This document shows, one piece after another, positions 1-8,687 of a stretch of DNA of 64,000 bases. The position numbers and the translations under genes are program-made. The notes under the pieces are model-generated. The model made no database searches and had not been told where the DNA came from. It saw only the letters and a program-made list of their open reading frames with translations. The number at the start of each line of letters is the position of its first letter. Positions within the stretch are counted from its first letter, which is position 1. The stretch comes from Streptococcus oricebi (GTDB taxonomy: Bacteria; Bacillota; Bacilli; Lactobacillales; Streptococcaceae): the NCBI RefSeq assembly GCF_017883985.1, contig NZ_PRDG01000001.1, positions 44,122 to 108,121 of the forward strand, given 5' to 3'.

Positions 1-1576
1 GATTGCCAGTCACTAGAGGCAGGCGGACCCTCTCCTTGCGGACTGCATAAGGGTGAACATGGGTCGGGTCATAGGCCTGATCCGGATTGTTAAAGACAAA
101 ATAGTCACCTGAAATCCGAACCGCCTCCAAGGGTACACCATAGGTCTTAGAGATATAGTTGATTTTTTCTTGGTCACTGGCGTCCTTAGAGAAGCTATCA
201 AGCCCGGTTAAAGGACTGGCAGACTCCTCTTTCTTGCCCTTAGCTAGTGTCTCCTCAGCTGCTCGAATCTGCTCGGCAGTCAGGTCCTTTTTAAAGAAAT
301 AATGGGCATGTCCACCATGCTGGACCATGTAGCCCTGGTCGTCCTTGCCGACAACATTTTCAGCCTTAAAGCCATGATCGTCCTCTGCCTTAGGATTTTC
401 TGGTTTGGGTGGAGTGATTGGCGGTAGCTTGGGTTGGGCAAGAAGATTGCCAGGCTTATAGCCAATTGGAATCTTCTGGGCAATCTCCCTTTCCAAATCC
501 GACATTTTGGCAAAAGGAATATAGTGGTAGTGGTCGCCATGAGGAACGGCAACCCCATTTTTAGAGCGGGATTTGATTTGGAGTGGGTCAAAAACCAATC
601 CGTCCTCTTCCACATAGCGCTGGCTTAAAGGCAGACTATAAAGCTTCTGCAAAAGGCCATCCAAGGACTGATTTGGGGACTGATTAGGTAGTTGGGGTTG
701 GGAACCCGGAACGAGCTGAGGAGGCAGTTGGGGACTTGGCAAGGACGGCTGACCAAATCCTTGATTGCCTTGATGACTTTGGCTTCCCGGGTTGGAGCCT
801 ATAAATCCTGCATGAGCTTGGGGTTGGCTAGGCCGATAATGAGGCTGGGGATTTTGCTGACCTTGATTGAGGCGATTCCAATAGTCTTGGGCCGCAGCTA
901 ATTCGCTAGGTGAAAGGGCAGACTTGGGAATCCAGTGAGTATGGTTGCCATGAGGGACGACAAAACCATCTCCCGTGTCTTCGATAACATCACTAGGATT
1001 AAAGATATAGCCATCATCAGTCGTATAGCGACCTTGGGCTCGGGCTGCTTGGACCGCAGCTGTAACTGGCGCCTTGTGACCACCTCTCCCTGCTATACTT
1101 TCCTGTCTCTGCCTAGCAATTTCTTCCTTGGTCCGGACATTGCTAGTTTTCTGTCCTTCCTTGATATAGAGATAATAACGACCGTCAACCTTGATGATGT
1201 AGCCATCCTTGACTTGATTGATGATATCTTCCTGCTTAAGCTGGTAATTGGGATCCCGCATAACCAGATCCTCGCTGATAATGGCATCATAAGGAACCTT
1301 GCCATTATAGTAATGGTAGTGATCGCCATGCGAGGTGACATAGCCCTGGTCTGTTATCTTGATAACGATTTGCTCAGCATTGATTCCTTCCTTGGCACTG
1401 ACTTGATCCGGACTAAGCTCCTCTTCTTTTTTAGTCGCTTTCTTATCCTTCTTTCCTGCAATATAGGCTACACGATTATTACGCTTATTGGAACTCTCTT
1501 GGTGCCGACTCAACTCATAGGCACAGAGACTGAGGGCCAAAATAGCCACCGAACCGATAATATATTGTTTTTTCAT
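1..1576 (-). CDS. Histidine-triad surface protein, Pht family (3' end beyond left edge)
   Basis: Pht proteins are streptococcal surface proteins that bind zinc through HxxHxH motifs and help pass zinc to the AdcAII receptor encoded just upstream. The frame is open from the ATG at 1574-1576 to the window edge, 525 codons, with no stop. It starts with a basic and hydrophobic signal segment (MKKQYIIGSVAILALSLCAY). Triads are visible at about residue 83 (HGDHYHY), 209 (HGNHTHW), 346 (HGDHYHY) and 420 (HGGHAHY), with a further HVH near 506. The segment after the first triad matches the conserved N-terminal Pht region (KVPYDAII). The region around residues 240-300 is rich in Pro, Gln and Ser and looks like a flexible linker. 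The start lies 7 nt after the adcAII stop, so the two genes should be co-transcribed and zinc-repressed. The C-terminus cannot be judged, so assignment to PhtA, B, D or E is not possible. Confidence 0.93.
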   Translation of the reverse strand, partial: MKKQYIIGSVAILALSLCAYELSRHQESSNKRNNRVAYIAGKKDKKATKKEEELSPDQVSAKEGINAEQIVIKITDQGYVTSHGDHYHYYNGKVPYDAIISEDLVMRDPNYQLKQEDIINQVKDGYIIKVDGRYYLYIKEGQKTSNVRTKEEIARQRQESIAGRGGHKAPVTAAVQAARAQGRYTTDDGYIFNPSDVIEDTGDGFVVPHGNHTHWIPKSALSPSELAAAQDYWNRLNQGQQNPQPHYRPSQPQAHAGFIGSNPGSQSHQGNQGFGQPSLPSPQLPPQLVPGSQPQLPNQSPNQSLDGLLQKLYSLPLSQRYVEEDGLVFDPLQIKSRSKNGVAVPHGDHYHYIPFAKMSDLEREIAQKIPIGYKPGNLLAQPKLPPITPPKPENPKAEDDHGFKAENVVGKDDQGYMVQHGGHAHYFFKKDLTAEQIRAAEETLAKGKKEESASPLTGLDSFSKDASDQEKINYISKTYGVPLEAVRISGDYFVFNNPDQAYDPTHVHPYAVRKERVRLPLVTGN

Positions 1577-1583
1577 AGCGTCC

Positions 1584-2519
1584 TCACTTCTTTAGCTCCC
1601 TAGCTAAGTTTTCTAAGTTTTTAGTCAAATTTTCTAGATAGGTCTGATTGTTTTCCGGGTCCTCCTCCAAGGGATTGAGGGTCTTGAGCCGAACTCCTGT
1701 CGCCTGGGCCACTGTATCTGCCACCTTGGACGAAGCATTGCTTTCCACAAAAATGGTTTGAATCTGATACTTCTTGACAAAGTCTTCAATCTCGGTCAGC
1801 TGCCTTGGACTGGGCTCTTGCTCCGGTGAAATTCCAGCAATTCCTAGCTGTTTCAGACCGAAGCGCTTGGCTAGGTAGGAAAAGGCAGTATGCTGGGTGA
1901 CAAAGGTCTTTTGCGGAGCTTCTTGAAAAATAGGCTGGTATTTACCAACCAAGTCCTGGGCTTCCTTTGCCAATCTCTTGGCATTTTCCTGATAGATTTC
2001 CCGATGCTCCCGATCGACTTCCGACAGTTTATTGGCAATGATTTTAGCCTCCTCAGCCATCCTGATTGGATCCAGCCAGGTATGGGGATCATAGAGGGTC
2101 TTTTCATCTACTCCTTCCCCGACTTCCATATCTTCCAGGCCTTCTACCCGCTCTAGCTGCATGCCTTCAGTGGCTTCAACCACTTGGACCTTAGAGTCCT
2201 TTAAATTTGAATCAATGTTGACTGCCCAAGACTCCAAGGTCCGAGAATGATAGACAAAGACATCTGCATCATGAATGGCAGCCACATCATTGGCCGAGGG
2301 TTCAAAGGAGTGAATTCCCTCCCCCGACTGAATCATTCGGACATCATTGAGGTCGCCAGAAACTTCCTTGACCATGGCATAGATGGGATAAAAGCTGGTC
2401 ACAATCTTCAAGCCCTCTCCCTCTTCTTCCTGCTTGGCCTGAGACTTACCACAGGCCGCTAGGGCAAGGACAAGGGTCAAAAGACATAAAAAAAGACAAT
2501 TTTTCTTGATTTTCATCAT
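1584..2519 (-). CDS. adcAII: Zinc-binding lipoprotein AdcAII (Lmb family)
   Basis: This is a cluster A-I metal receptor of the ZnuA/TroA type that captures zinc outside the cell for the AdcBC transporter; homologues have also been described as laminin-binding protein Lmb. The 311-residue product has a lipoprotein signal with lipobox LAAC (lipidated Cys about 23). The expected metal ligands are visible: His70 (GIHSFEPS), His146 (YDPHTWLD), His210 (VTQHTAFS) and Glu285 (NPLEED). It lacks the His-rich loop and the ZinT domain of AdcA, which separates AdcAII from AdcA. An ATG at 2516 is an alternative start one codon later. The ribosome site GAGGAG lies directly upstream and abuts an AdcR box. 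The gene heads a zinc-regulated operon with the Pht gene. Confidence 0.95.
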   Translation of the reverse strand: MMKIKKNCLFLCLLTLVLALAACGKSQAKQEEEGEGLKIVTSFYPIYAMVKEVSGDLNDVRMIQSGEGIHSFEPSANDVAAIHDADVFVYHSRTLESWAVNIDSNLKDSKVQVVEATEGMQLERVEGLEDMEVGEGVDEKTLYDPHTWLDPIRMAEEAKIIANKLSEVDREHREIYQENAKRLAKEAQDLVGKYQPIFQEAPQKTFVTQHTAFSYLAKRFGLKQLGIAGISPEQEPSPRQLTEIEDFVKKYQIQTIFVESNASSKVADTVAQATGVRLKTLNPLEEDPENNQTYLENLTKNLENLARELKK

Positions 2520-2526
2520 TTTCTCC

Positions 2527-2561
2527 TCAACCGGTTATTAACCAGTTTATTAACTAGTTAA
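2527..2561. promoter_or_regulatory. Three adjoining AdcR boxes
   Basis: The AdcR consensus is TTAACYRGTTAA. A perfect palindromic copy, TTAACTAGTTAA, lies at 2550-2561. A close copy, TTAACCAGTTTA, abuts it at 2538-2549, and a weaker one, TCAACCGGTTAT, lies at 2527-2538. They occupy the space between the -10 box and the ribosome binding site of adcAII, so zinc-loaded AdcR should block transcription. Confidence 0.85.
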
Positions 2562-2562
2562 C

Positions 2563-2591
2563 ATAATACTCCTATTTCTAACCAGTGTCAA
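2563..2591 (-). promoter_or_regulatory. Promoter of adcAII-pht
   Basis: On the minus strand a consensus -35 TTGACA (2586-2591) and -10 TATTAT (2563-2568) are separated by exactly 17 bp. The transcription start would fall inside the AdcR boxes. Confidence 0.85.
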
Positions 2592-2685
2592 GGCTTTTCC
2601 AGCAATTTCCTAAAAAATAGAAGAAAGATAGATTTTCCTAGCTCAGACTAGAAAACAAGCTGTTGCGAGCGCTACCAAGAAGCTG

Positions 2686-2714
2686 TTGGTTTTCCTAAAG
2701 ACTTATGTTACAAT
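2686..2714 (+). promoter_or_regulatory. Promoter of the ArcD-like permease gene
   Basis: TTGGTT (2686-2691), a 17 bp spacer ending in TGT, and TACAAT (2709-2714). The start codon follows at 2733 after a GGAGG ribosome site. Confidence 0.7.
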
Positions 2715-2732
2715 GAAGGCGGAGGTGAAAAT

Positions 2733-4142
2733 ATGTCAACTAAACATCGAAAACTAGGGCTCATCGCCCTCACTGCCCTCATTATTAGCTCATCAATCGG
2801 TAGTGGAATTTTCGCCATTCCCACCGATATGGCTGCCGCTGCTGCACCGGGCTCAGCCTTAGTAGCCTGGCTGATTGCTGGGATTGGAGTTTTAATGCTC
2901 TGCTTGTCCATTGTCAATATTATCAATAAAAAGCCTGAACTGAGTGGAATTGTTAACTATGCCGAAGATGGCTTCGGTCCCTTTAGTGGTTTTATCAGTG
3001 GTTGGGGCTATTGGTTGTCAGCTTGGCTAGGAAATGTAGCCTTTGCTACCATGATGATGAAAACCTTGGGACGCTTTATCCCAGCCTTTGGCGATGGAAA
3101 TAATCTCTTATCAATCTTAGTCGCTTCCTTTGTTCTTTGGTTTCTCTTTTACTTGGTCAACCGTGGAGTAGAAAGTGCTGCTGTCCTCAATACTATTATC
3201 ACCCTCTGCAAACTCCTCCCCTTGGCCCTCTACATCATCTTGGCCCTCCTCTTCTTTGATTGGTCAACCTTTGTTCAAAACTTCTGGGGAACCCAGTCTG
3301 GCGGTTTCGAGTGGACTAGCCTTATGACACAAGTTCAAAATTCGATGATGGTTATTATGTGGGTCTTTGTCGGTATCGAAGGGGCTGCGATGATGTCAGA
3401 CCGGGCCCAAAGCAAGTCCATTGTCGGCAAGTCTACCGTCCTAGGCCTAATCGGCCTCTTAGTTATTTATATTGCGGCCTCTATCCTACCCTACGGCATT
3501 ATGAGTCAAGAGCAGGTAGCCCAACTCCACAGTCCTGCCATGGGCTATGTTCTAGCTAAAAATGTCGGAGACTGGTTCCCAATCTTAGTAAACCTAGCCT
3601 TAATTATCTCGATTTTTGGTAGTTGGCTATCTTGGACCATGTTGCCAGCAGAAACCACTCTGGTTATGGCCAAACGGCAGCTCTTACCCGAAAAATTTGG
3701 TCAACTAAACGCCAAGGGAGCTCCAACCTTCTCCTTGGTCTTTATGACTATTTTGACCAATGCCTTTATGTTTACCCTGCTCTTTACCGACCAGGCCTAT
3801 AAATTTGCTTATTCCCTCTGTACAGCCGCTATCTTTGTCTCTTGGCTCTACGTCACCCTTTATCAAACCAAGCTATCCTTCAAGGCCAAGGAAGTCAGAC
3901 AAAGTCTAATCGGACTTGTGGGCTCTATCTTTTATCTCTGGGCCATCTGGGCTTCAGGAATTGATTACTTTCTGCTCTGTCTGATTGTCTACCTCTTAGG
4001 GATTGTCCTTTATATTCGAGCTCGCAGAGCCAAAAAGGTCCAAAAAATCTTTGCTCGTGGAGAACTCATTCTCTTAATTCTAGTAGTAGCTGGAGCCCTA
4101 GTCGCCCTCTATCGCCTCTTTAGCGGACAAATCTCAGTCTAG
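2733..4142 (+). CDS. APC-superfamily amino acid antiporter, ArcD-like
   Basis: This is a 469-residue polytopic membrane protein of the basic amino acid/polyamine antiporter (APA) family, whose members exchange arginine for ornithine or lysine for cadaverine. The first helix carries the APC signature (SSSIGSGIFAIP, about residues 19-30), and about 12 hydrophobic segments follow. The amphipathic region after helix 2 (ELSGIVNYAEDGFGPFSGF) is typical of ArcD/LysP-type proteins. No arcA, arcB or arcC gene is in the window. The next gene is an aminotransferase like ArcT of lactococcal arc operons, which supports basic amino acid use. Substrate specificity is inferred from family resemblance only. 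Confidence 0.8.
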   Translation: MSTKHRKLGLIALTALIISSSIGSGIFAIPTDMAAAAAPGSALVAWLIAGIGVLMLCLSIVNIINKKPELSGIVNYAEDGFGPFSGFISGWGYWLSAWLGNVAFATMMMKTLGRFIPAFGDGNNLLSILVASFVLWFLFYLVNRGVESAAVLNTIITLCKLLPLALYIILALLFFDWSTFVQNFWGTQSGGFEWTSLMTQVQNSMMVIMWVFVGIEGAAMMSDRAQSKSIVGKSTVLGLIGLLVIYIAASILPYGIMSQEQVAQLHSPAMGYVLAKNVGDWFPILVNLALIISIFGSWLSWTMLPAETTLVMAKRQLLPEKFGQLNAKGAPTFSLVFMTILTNAFMFTLLFTDQAYKFAYSLCTAAIFVSWLYVTLYQTKLSFKAKEVRQSLIGLVGSIFYLWAIWASGIDYFLLCLIVYLLGIVLYIRARRAKKVQKIFARGELILLILVVAGALVALYRLFSGQISV

Positions 4143-4240
4143 ACCCAAGTCTAGAGATTTGGCTCAAGCAAGAAGAAACCGATTAAGGAAATACACTATA
4201 CGTTACTAATTTAGTATATGAAGCACAGAAGGAGGAAACT

Positions 4241-5359
4241 ATGGATATTCAAGCATTCGGTGTCGAGGAATGGTTAAACGTTTGGGAAAATGATGCGATT
4301 TATGATATTGCAGGAAGCACCATTGCCTCTTTGACCTTGGAAGAAATTATCGAGCTTGGCCCCCTATCCCAGGCAGAATTTTTTCAAATCCTAGCTCAAA
4401 AGAAGATGAACTATGGCTGGATTGAGGGCTCACCCGACTTTAAGCAAGAGGTAGCTCAGCTCTACCAAAATGTCAACTTGGAGCAAATTCTCCAGACCAA
4501 TGGGGCGACTGGAGCCAACCATTTGGCCCTCTATGCCCTAGTAGAGCCAGGAGACCACATCATCTCAGTCTATCCTAGCTATCAACAACTCTACGATATT
4601 CCCCGCTCACTAGGGGCCCAGGTCTCCCTCTGGCAGATTCGAGAAGAAAATAATTGGCTCCCCTCGCTAGAAGAGCTACGAGGCCTGGTTCGAGCCGATA
4701 CTAAGATGATTTGTATCAACAATGCCCATAACCCAACCGGAGCGGTCATGGACAGGAACTTTCTGGAAGAATTAGTCGCCATTGCGCGTGAGGTTGGGGC
4801 CTATATCCTATCAGATGAGGTCTACTGCCCCCTAGAAGAAGGCCTAGAAATTCCAGCTATTGTGGACTTATATGAAAAGGGCATCTCCACCAACAGCTTG
4901 TCCAAGACCTACTCTGTACCAGGTGTACGAGTTGGCTGGGTGGTCGCAAATCCAGAAGTCAGCCAGCTCTTTCGCAAATACCGTGACTATACCATGATTT
5001 GTGCAGGTGTCTTTGATGACTTTGTTGCTAGCTATGTCCTAGCCAATAGAGAGGCCGTCCTAGCACGAAACAGAGAGATTGTTGACCGCAATCTAGCTAT
5101 CCTCAAGGACTGGGTTCAAAAAGAGCCCCGAGTTTCCCTAGTCTATCCAAGGCATGTATCTACTTCCTTTATCCGCCTAGATATTCCAGAAGAGATAGAG
5201 GCTTTCTGCATTCGTCTCCTCAAGGAAAAGGGAGTTTTGCTGGTTCCTGGTAATCGTTTTGATTTGCCCCAGCATGCCCGCCTAGGCTATTGTGCTCCGA
5301 CCCAGACCTTGGAAAAGGGACTGGCTGCCCTCTCAGACTTCCTCAGACAGTTTGACTAA
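4241..5359 (+). CDS. PLP-dependent aminotransferase, ArcT/VioD-like
   Basis: This is a fold-type I class I/II aminotransferase of 372 residues. Family marks are the substrate and cofactor motif NNAHNPTGAV (about residues 161-170), SDEVYCPL, and the Schiff-base lysine in NSLSKTYSVPGVRVGW (about residues 218-233). It resembles proteins annotated ArcT in lactococcal arginine operons and capreomycidine synthase-like enzymes, so an amino group donor related to arginine or ornithine is plausible but not shown. A strong AAGGAGG ribosome site precedes the ATG. The 98 nt gap to the permease has no clear terminator, so the pair may be one operon. Confidence 0.82.
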   Translation: MDIQAFGVEEWLNVWENDAIYDIAGSTIASLTLEEIIELGPLSQAEFFQILAQKKMNYGWIEGSPDFKQEVAQLYQNVNLEQILQTNGATGANHLALYALVEPGDHIISVYPSYQQLYDIPRSLGAQVSLWQIREENNWLPSLEELRGLVRADTKMICINNAHNPTGAVMDRNFLEELVAIAREVGAYILSDEVYCPLEEGLEIPAIVDLYEKGISTNSLSKTYSVPGVRVGWVVANPEVSQLFRKYRDYTMICAGVFDDFVASYVLANREAVLARNREIVDRNLAILKDWVQKEPRVSLVYPRHVSTSFIRLDIPEEIEAFCIRLLKEKGVLLVPGNRFDLPQHARLGYCAPTQTLEKGLAALSDFLRQFD

Positions 5360-5371
5360 TCCTATTCTTCA

Positions 5372-5453
5372 AAAATCAAAAGGGCATGGTCTCATCTCAT
5401 CTAGCTCCACTCCACTAAGGGCTGTGACGCCTTTCCTTCTTCCTTTTGATTTT
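5372..5453. repeat. 12-bp perfect inverted repeat with 58-nt loop
   Basis: AAAATCAAAAGG (5372-5383) is the exact reverse complement of CCTTTTGATTTT (5442-5453). It lies just after the aminotransferase stop and before the shared terminator. No gene is visible between the arms. Confidence 0.5.
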
Positions 5454-5470
5454 CATATTAACTACAAAGA

Positions 5471-5503
5471 AAAAAGAGCTGACCTGGGTCTAGCTCTCTT
5501 TTT
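5471..5503. terminator. Bidirectional terminator between aminotransferase and trmD
   Basis: AAAAAGAGCT (5471-5480) can pair with AGCTCTCTTTTT (5492-5503) around an 11-nt loop. Both strands end in T-runs, and the flanking genes converge here. Confidence 0.75.
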
Positions 5504-6212
5504 CGATTTGCTCTAACATCTGACTTTCTTCTACTGTCAAGGGATAGCCTACTAGCAGGTCTGGCCTACGCTGGTAGGTTTTTTTCAAACTTTGATAGAG
5601 TCGCCATTGACGAATTTTTTCATGGTGACCGCTCATTAAAACCTCTGGTACCTGCATGCCCCGAAAATCATAGGGGCGCGTGTACTGGGGATATTCCAAA
5701 AGTCCAGAAGAGAAACTATCATCTGTATGACTAGCCTCCTTACCAATGACCTCCGGAATCAAACGCACTGTCGCATCTATCATGGTCATAGCCGCTAGCT
5801 CGCCTCCGGTCAATACATAATCGCCCAAGGAAACCTCGTCTGTAACCAGGCTCTTTATCCGCTCATCATAGCCCTCATAATGACCGCAGATAAAGATAAG
5901 TTGCTCTTCCTGGGCCAGCTCTTCCGCATAGGTTTGATTAAAGGTTCGACCAGCAGGATCTAGGAGGATAACCCGAGGATTTTTCTGCTCAATTTGCTCC
6001 ATACAATCAAAGATGGGCTGGGCTCTTAAAAGCATGCCCTGACCACCACCATAGGGCTCATCATCGACATGCCGAGCTTTTTCAGCATGGTCGCGGAAAT
6101 TGTGGTAGCTGATTTCTAAAAGGCCCTTGTCGCGAGCCTTGCCGACAATCGAGTGCTCTAGGGGAGCAAACATTTCTGGAAAGAGGGTCAAAATATCAAT
6201 TTTCATCGTCAA
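5490..6212 (-). CDS. trmD: tRNA (guanine37-N1)-methyltransferase TrmD
   Basis: TrmD methylates G37 next to the anticodon, using S-adenosylmethionine, and prevents +1 frameshifting. The 240-residue protein has the SPOUT trefoil-knot region ([26 protein letters not shown], about residues 107-150) and the start [13 protein letters not shown]; the start may be the second Met (MKID). Catalytic Asp lies in [20 protein letters not shown]. It overlaps the upstream rimM by 17 bp, so the two genes are translationally coupled. It ends inside the bidirectional terminator. Confidence 0.97.
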   Translation of the reverse strand: MTMKIDILTLFPEMFAPLEHSIVGKARDKGLLEISYHNFRDHAEKARHVDDEPYGGGQGMLLRAQPIFDCMEQIEQKNPRVILLDPAGRTFNQTYAEELAQEEQLIFICGHYEGYDERIKSLVTDEVSLGDYVLTGGELAAMTMIDATVRLIPEVIGKEASHTDDSFSSGLLEYPQYTRPYDFRGMQVPEVLMSGHHEKIRQWRLYQSLKKTYQRRPDLLVGYPLTVEESQMLEQIEKES

Positions 6213-6714
6213 GCCCCTCGGGAATCTCTACATCAACACGCTTCTTAGCCACATCAACCTGCAAGACAACAGGCGGGATATAAGGCAGGAGCAAATCGCG
6301 CTTGCCCTTACGCTTGACCACCCAGACATCATTGGCCCCAGGCTGGAGAATTTCCTTAATCGTCCCCAAAAGGACATCATTTTCATAAACCTCAAGTCCG
6401 ATAATTTCGTGGTAGTAAAACTCGCCCTCAGCTAAATCAGACAAGTCCTCTACTGCCACTTTCAAACTGTGGTCACGATATTTTTCAATATCGTTGATAT
6501 GATAGTGGTCCTTGAACTTGATAATGTCAAAGTTCTTCATCTTGCGGTGGCTAGCAATCTCCACATTCATAACAAATTGATCTTTTTTGTCAAAAAGCGC
6601 TAATTGACTGCCTTTTTTGAAACGCTCTTCTGCAAAATCCGTCACCGAAAGAACCCGCATCTCTCCTTGCAGGCCTTGGGTATTAACGATTTTTCCAACA
6701 TTTAAATAATTCAT
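6196..6714 (-). CDS. rimM: 16S rRNA processing protein RimM
   Basis: RimM binds ribosomal protein S19 and helps mature the head of the 30S subunit. The 172-residue product has the N-terminal beta-barrel start ([19 protein letters not shown]) and a C-terminal PRC barrel ([34 protein letters not shown]). A GGAG ribosome site precedes the ATG at 6712-6714. It is the first gene of a rimM-trmD unit with its own promoter; in related streptococci this unit follows khpA closely. Confidence 0.97.
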   Translation of the reverse strand: MNYLNVGKIVNTQGLQGEMRVLSVTDFAEERFKKGSQLALFDKKDQFVMNVEIASHRKMKNFDIIKFKDHYHINDIEKYRDHSLKVAVEDLSDLAEGEFYYHEIIGLEVYENDVLLGTIKEILQPGANDVWVVKRKGKRDLLLPYIPPVVLQVDVAKKRVDVEIPEGLDDEN

Positions 6715-6745
6715 CTCAACTCCAACATATTATACTCTGCCTAGT

Positions 6746-6774
6746 ATTTTATCATGATATAGGGGAATGTACAA
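6746..6774 (-). promoter_or_regulatory. Probable promoter of rimM-trmD
   Basis: On the minus strand TTGTAC (6769-6774) and TAAAAT (6746-6751) are 17 bp apart. A second -10-like TATAAT lies closer to the gene, at about 6728-6733, so which one is used is uncertain. Confidence 0.5.
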
Positions 6775-6907
6775 GGGAGATAAAACTTTATTACACTTAT
6801 ATTTTTATAAAAATACAACTAAAATAATTGGTTCAAGACCAGACTCTTGAGATTCTTGAAGACGAAAACGAAAATGGCATCGTAGAGGTTGCTTACGTTC
6901 GAGAGGA

Positions 6908-7707
6908 TTAGCGGTGTTCAGCGTCCTCTTCGAAAACCTGTTTAGCAAATTCCTCCACCAGAGCATTGAACTTAGCTGGTTGGCATAGATTCGATGGATC
7001 AAACGAATCAGAAATGACAAGATCTTGAGCATGACTAAGGTGTTCTTTAGTCGTTTTCATCATTTGGACTAATTTCCCTGAAAAATCTCCTGCCAGCAAA
7101 AGTGTAGGAATCTTGCACTTATCCAAGGCAGCACGATAATCAATGGCTTCAATTGCCCTGCGCTGCAAAACAGACTCCTCAGGTCGTATCCGATCGAATA
7201 AATCAACAAAATAGGATCGAGCTAAAGGCCAGCGTTTATAAATCGGCAAAGTTGATAGCTTCATAAACCATGAGTATTTCACCAAAGGAGCCGTAAGTTG
7301 AGCCAGAGCATTCATCATCGGTGACAAATCCGTCGCACAAAAAGTATCACACAAGAAAGCTCCCTTAAAGATTTGCGGATTTTGAGTCATGAGGTTCATG
7401 GTTAAGATACCGCCATAGGAAGTCCCTCCGATTATGGCTTGGCTGACGCCTTCTTTTTCCAAAATCGCCAGCACATCTGCTGCCTGTATACTAGCACCTG
7501 ATCCGCCTGACAAGTTAGTGAGCTTGATTGTCCATTTCCTCGTAAATCAGGCGCAATAACCTGATAGCGCACCTTAAAAAAATCTATCTGAGGCTGAAAC
7601 ATGCCCGAGTCAGCACTCAGACCATGCAGGAGCACGAGCGTTTCTTTGTGACCTCGTCCTTCTATCCGATAGAATATCTCACCATCAGTTCTTTCGATAT
7701 GGTCCAT
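6908..7707 (-). pseudogene. Alpha/beta hydrolase broken by a frameshift
   Basis: Two adjoining reading frames together make one alpha/beta-hydrolase fold protein. The first (from the ATG at 7705-7707) gives the oxyanion strand LVLLHGLSADSGMF and VIAPDLRGNGQSS. The second continues with DVLAILEKEGVSQAIIGGTSYGG, in which GTSYGG is the nucleophile elbow. The frame changes by one base near 7511-7520, in the loop after RGNGQSS. A strong GGAGG ribosome site precedes the first part. The second part has only a TTG as a possible start and no good ribosome site, so an intact enzyme would need frameshifting. It follows the Imm5-like gene by 15 nt on the same strand. A sequencing error cannot be excluded. 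Confidence 0.8.
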
Positions 7708-7722
7708 CCTATTGCCTCCGTA

Positions 7723-8271
7723 CTACATTTCATTTATACTTTTCAGCCATTCTGTGGCCAATTCTATCTGTTGCTTTCTTTCGCTGATAACTGCTTGCAT
7801 ATCATCTGGACTCTGCAGATTTATTACTTTGACAGCATAATCCGCCGAAACAATGGCGTGACCTCGCATGTGGGCTGTTGCGACCGCTTGGGCAAAGACA
7901 CGCGCGGCATACTTACTGACTGGTGATTTGGCTTGCTGAGATAACTTCTGAGCTAAGAAACCAGCCTGCCTCAGCTCATAGGCAGCAACTTTCTCAGCAA
8001 GTCGTCCCTCAAACACTTCCTGAACTTGAGTCAAGATTTGCTGTTTTTTAAGATTGCCACCAATATCTATCAGAGCTATAAAGCGAGTGGCATGTTCCAT
8101 TGCCCATTGGGCAAGCTGCTTCTGAGGAAGCTGGACCAAGATTTGCTCCAGTTCCAATCTTTTCTGCCCGTCATCAAGAATATTTAGCTTGTAAGGACTA
8201 GGTAGACTCACTTGTCCATTCTCATAACACTCTCGTTCACGGGAATTCCAAGCATAATCTTCTGACTTCAT
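7723..8271 (-). CDS. Hypothetical protein, possibly Imm5-like putative immunity protein
   Basis: The 182-residue protein has no signal peptide or membrane segment and looks all-helical, with many Ala and Gln residues. The C-terminal part (AARVFAQAVATAHMRGHAIVSADYAVKVI) resembles the small alanine- and histidine-bearing 'putative immunity protein' families (Imm5-like) of Firmicutes, but the match is by eye and no toxin gene lies next to it. The ATG follows a perfect GGAGGAAAT ribosome site. It lies between khpA and rimM together with the broken hydrolase, a place where streptococci usually have no such pair, so both were probably acquired together. Confidence 0.55.
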   Translation of the reverse strand: MKSEDYAWNSRERECYENGQVSLPSPYKLNILDDGQKRLELEQILVQLPQKQLAQWAMEHATRFIALIDIGGNLKKQQILTQVQEVFEGRLAEKVAAYELRQAGFLAQKLSQQAKSPVSKYAARVFAQAVATAHMRGHAIVSADYAVKVINLQSPDDMQAVISERKQQIELATEWLKSINEM

Positions 8272-8407
8272 ATTTCCTCCGTTTCCACGCTTCTCGCTTA
8301 TTTCATTAAAAAAATAAGGTAGATAGTTCTCACATAGACTCGAACTGCATCAATTCCCCTAAATTCAACTGCGCCTAACGGCTTGTTTCGTTAAGGGGCA
8401 TAGAAAA

Positions 8408-8429
8408 AACAGGACACACTGGTCCCGTT
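8408..8429 (-). terminator. Terminator after khpA
   Basis: The stem AACGGGAC/GTCCTGTT (8408-8415 with 8422-8429) is followed on the minus strand by a run of six T. It ends the rpsP-khpA transcript. Confidence 0.7.
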
Positions 8430-8433
8430 CTTC

Positions 8434-8673
8434 TTATTTCTCATCAATAACGATGCGAACTTTTTTGTATTCAGTTGGGACCGAGTAAACAATCGTTCTT
8501 ATCGCAGAAATGGTGCGACCTTTACGACCAATTACACGTCCAACATCATTTGCATCAAGATCTAGATGATATTCCAAAAATTCAGGTGTATCTTCAATCT
8601 TGATAGTCAAGGCATCTGGCTGTGAAATCAAAGGTTTCACTATTGCAATAATCAGATTTTCAATCGTGTCCAT
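8434..8673 (-). CDS. khpA: KH-domain RNA-binding protein KhpA
   Basis: KhpA is a single KH-domain protein that forms a dimer, or a complex with KhpB/EloR, and affects cell elongation and division in pneumococcus. The 79-residue protein has the KH core [19 protein letters not shown] (about residues 41-59) with the GxxG loop GRKG. It lies 14 nt behind rpsP, the conserved streptococcal order, and is followed by a terminator. Confidence 0.95.
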   Translation of the reverse strand: MDTIENLIIAIVKPLISQPDALTIKIEDTPEFLEYHLDLDANDVGRVIGRKGRTISAIRTIVYSVPTEYKKVRIVIDEK

Positions 8674-8687
8674 ATTTCAACCTATCT

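Noticed and set aside
935..1603. 222-codon plus-strand frame opposite the Pht gene
   Set aside because: The opposite strand encodes a clear histidine-triad protein in one frame; the plus-strand translation has no domain, no ribosome site and reads as an antisense shadow.
6832..6911. Plus-strand stretch reading EILEDENENGIVEVAYVRED before a stop
   Set aside because: It has protein-like composition and might be the tail of a lost gene, but there is no start, no family match by eye, and it overlaps the end of the hydrolase remnant.
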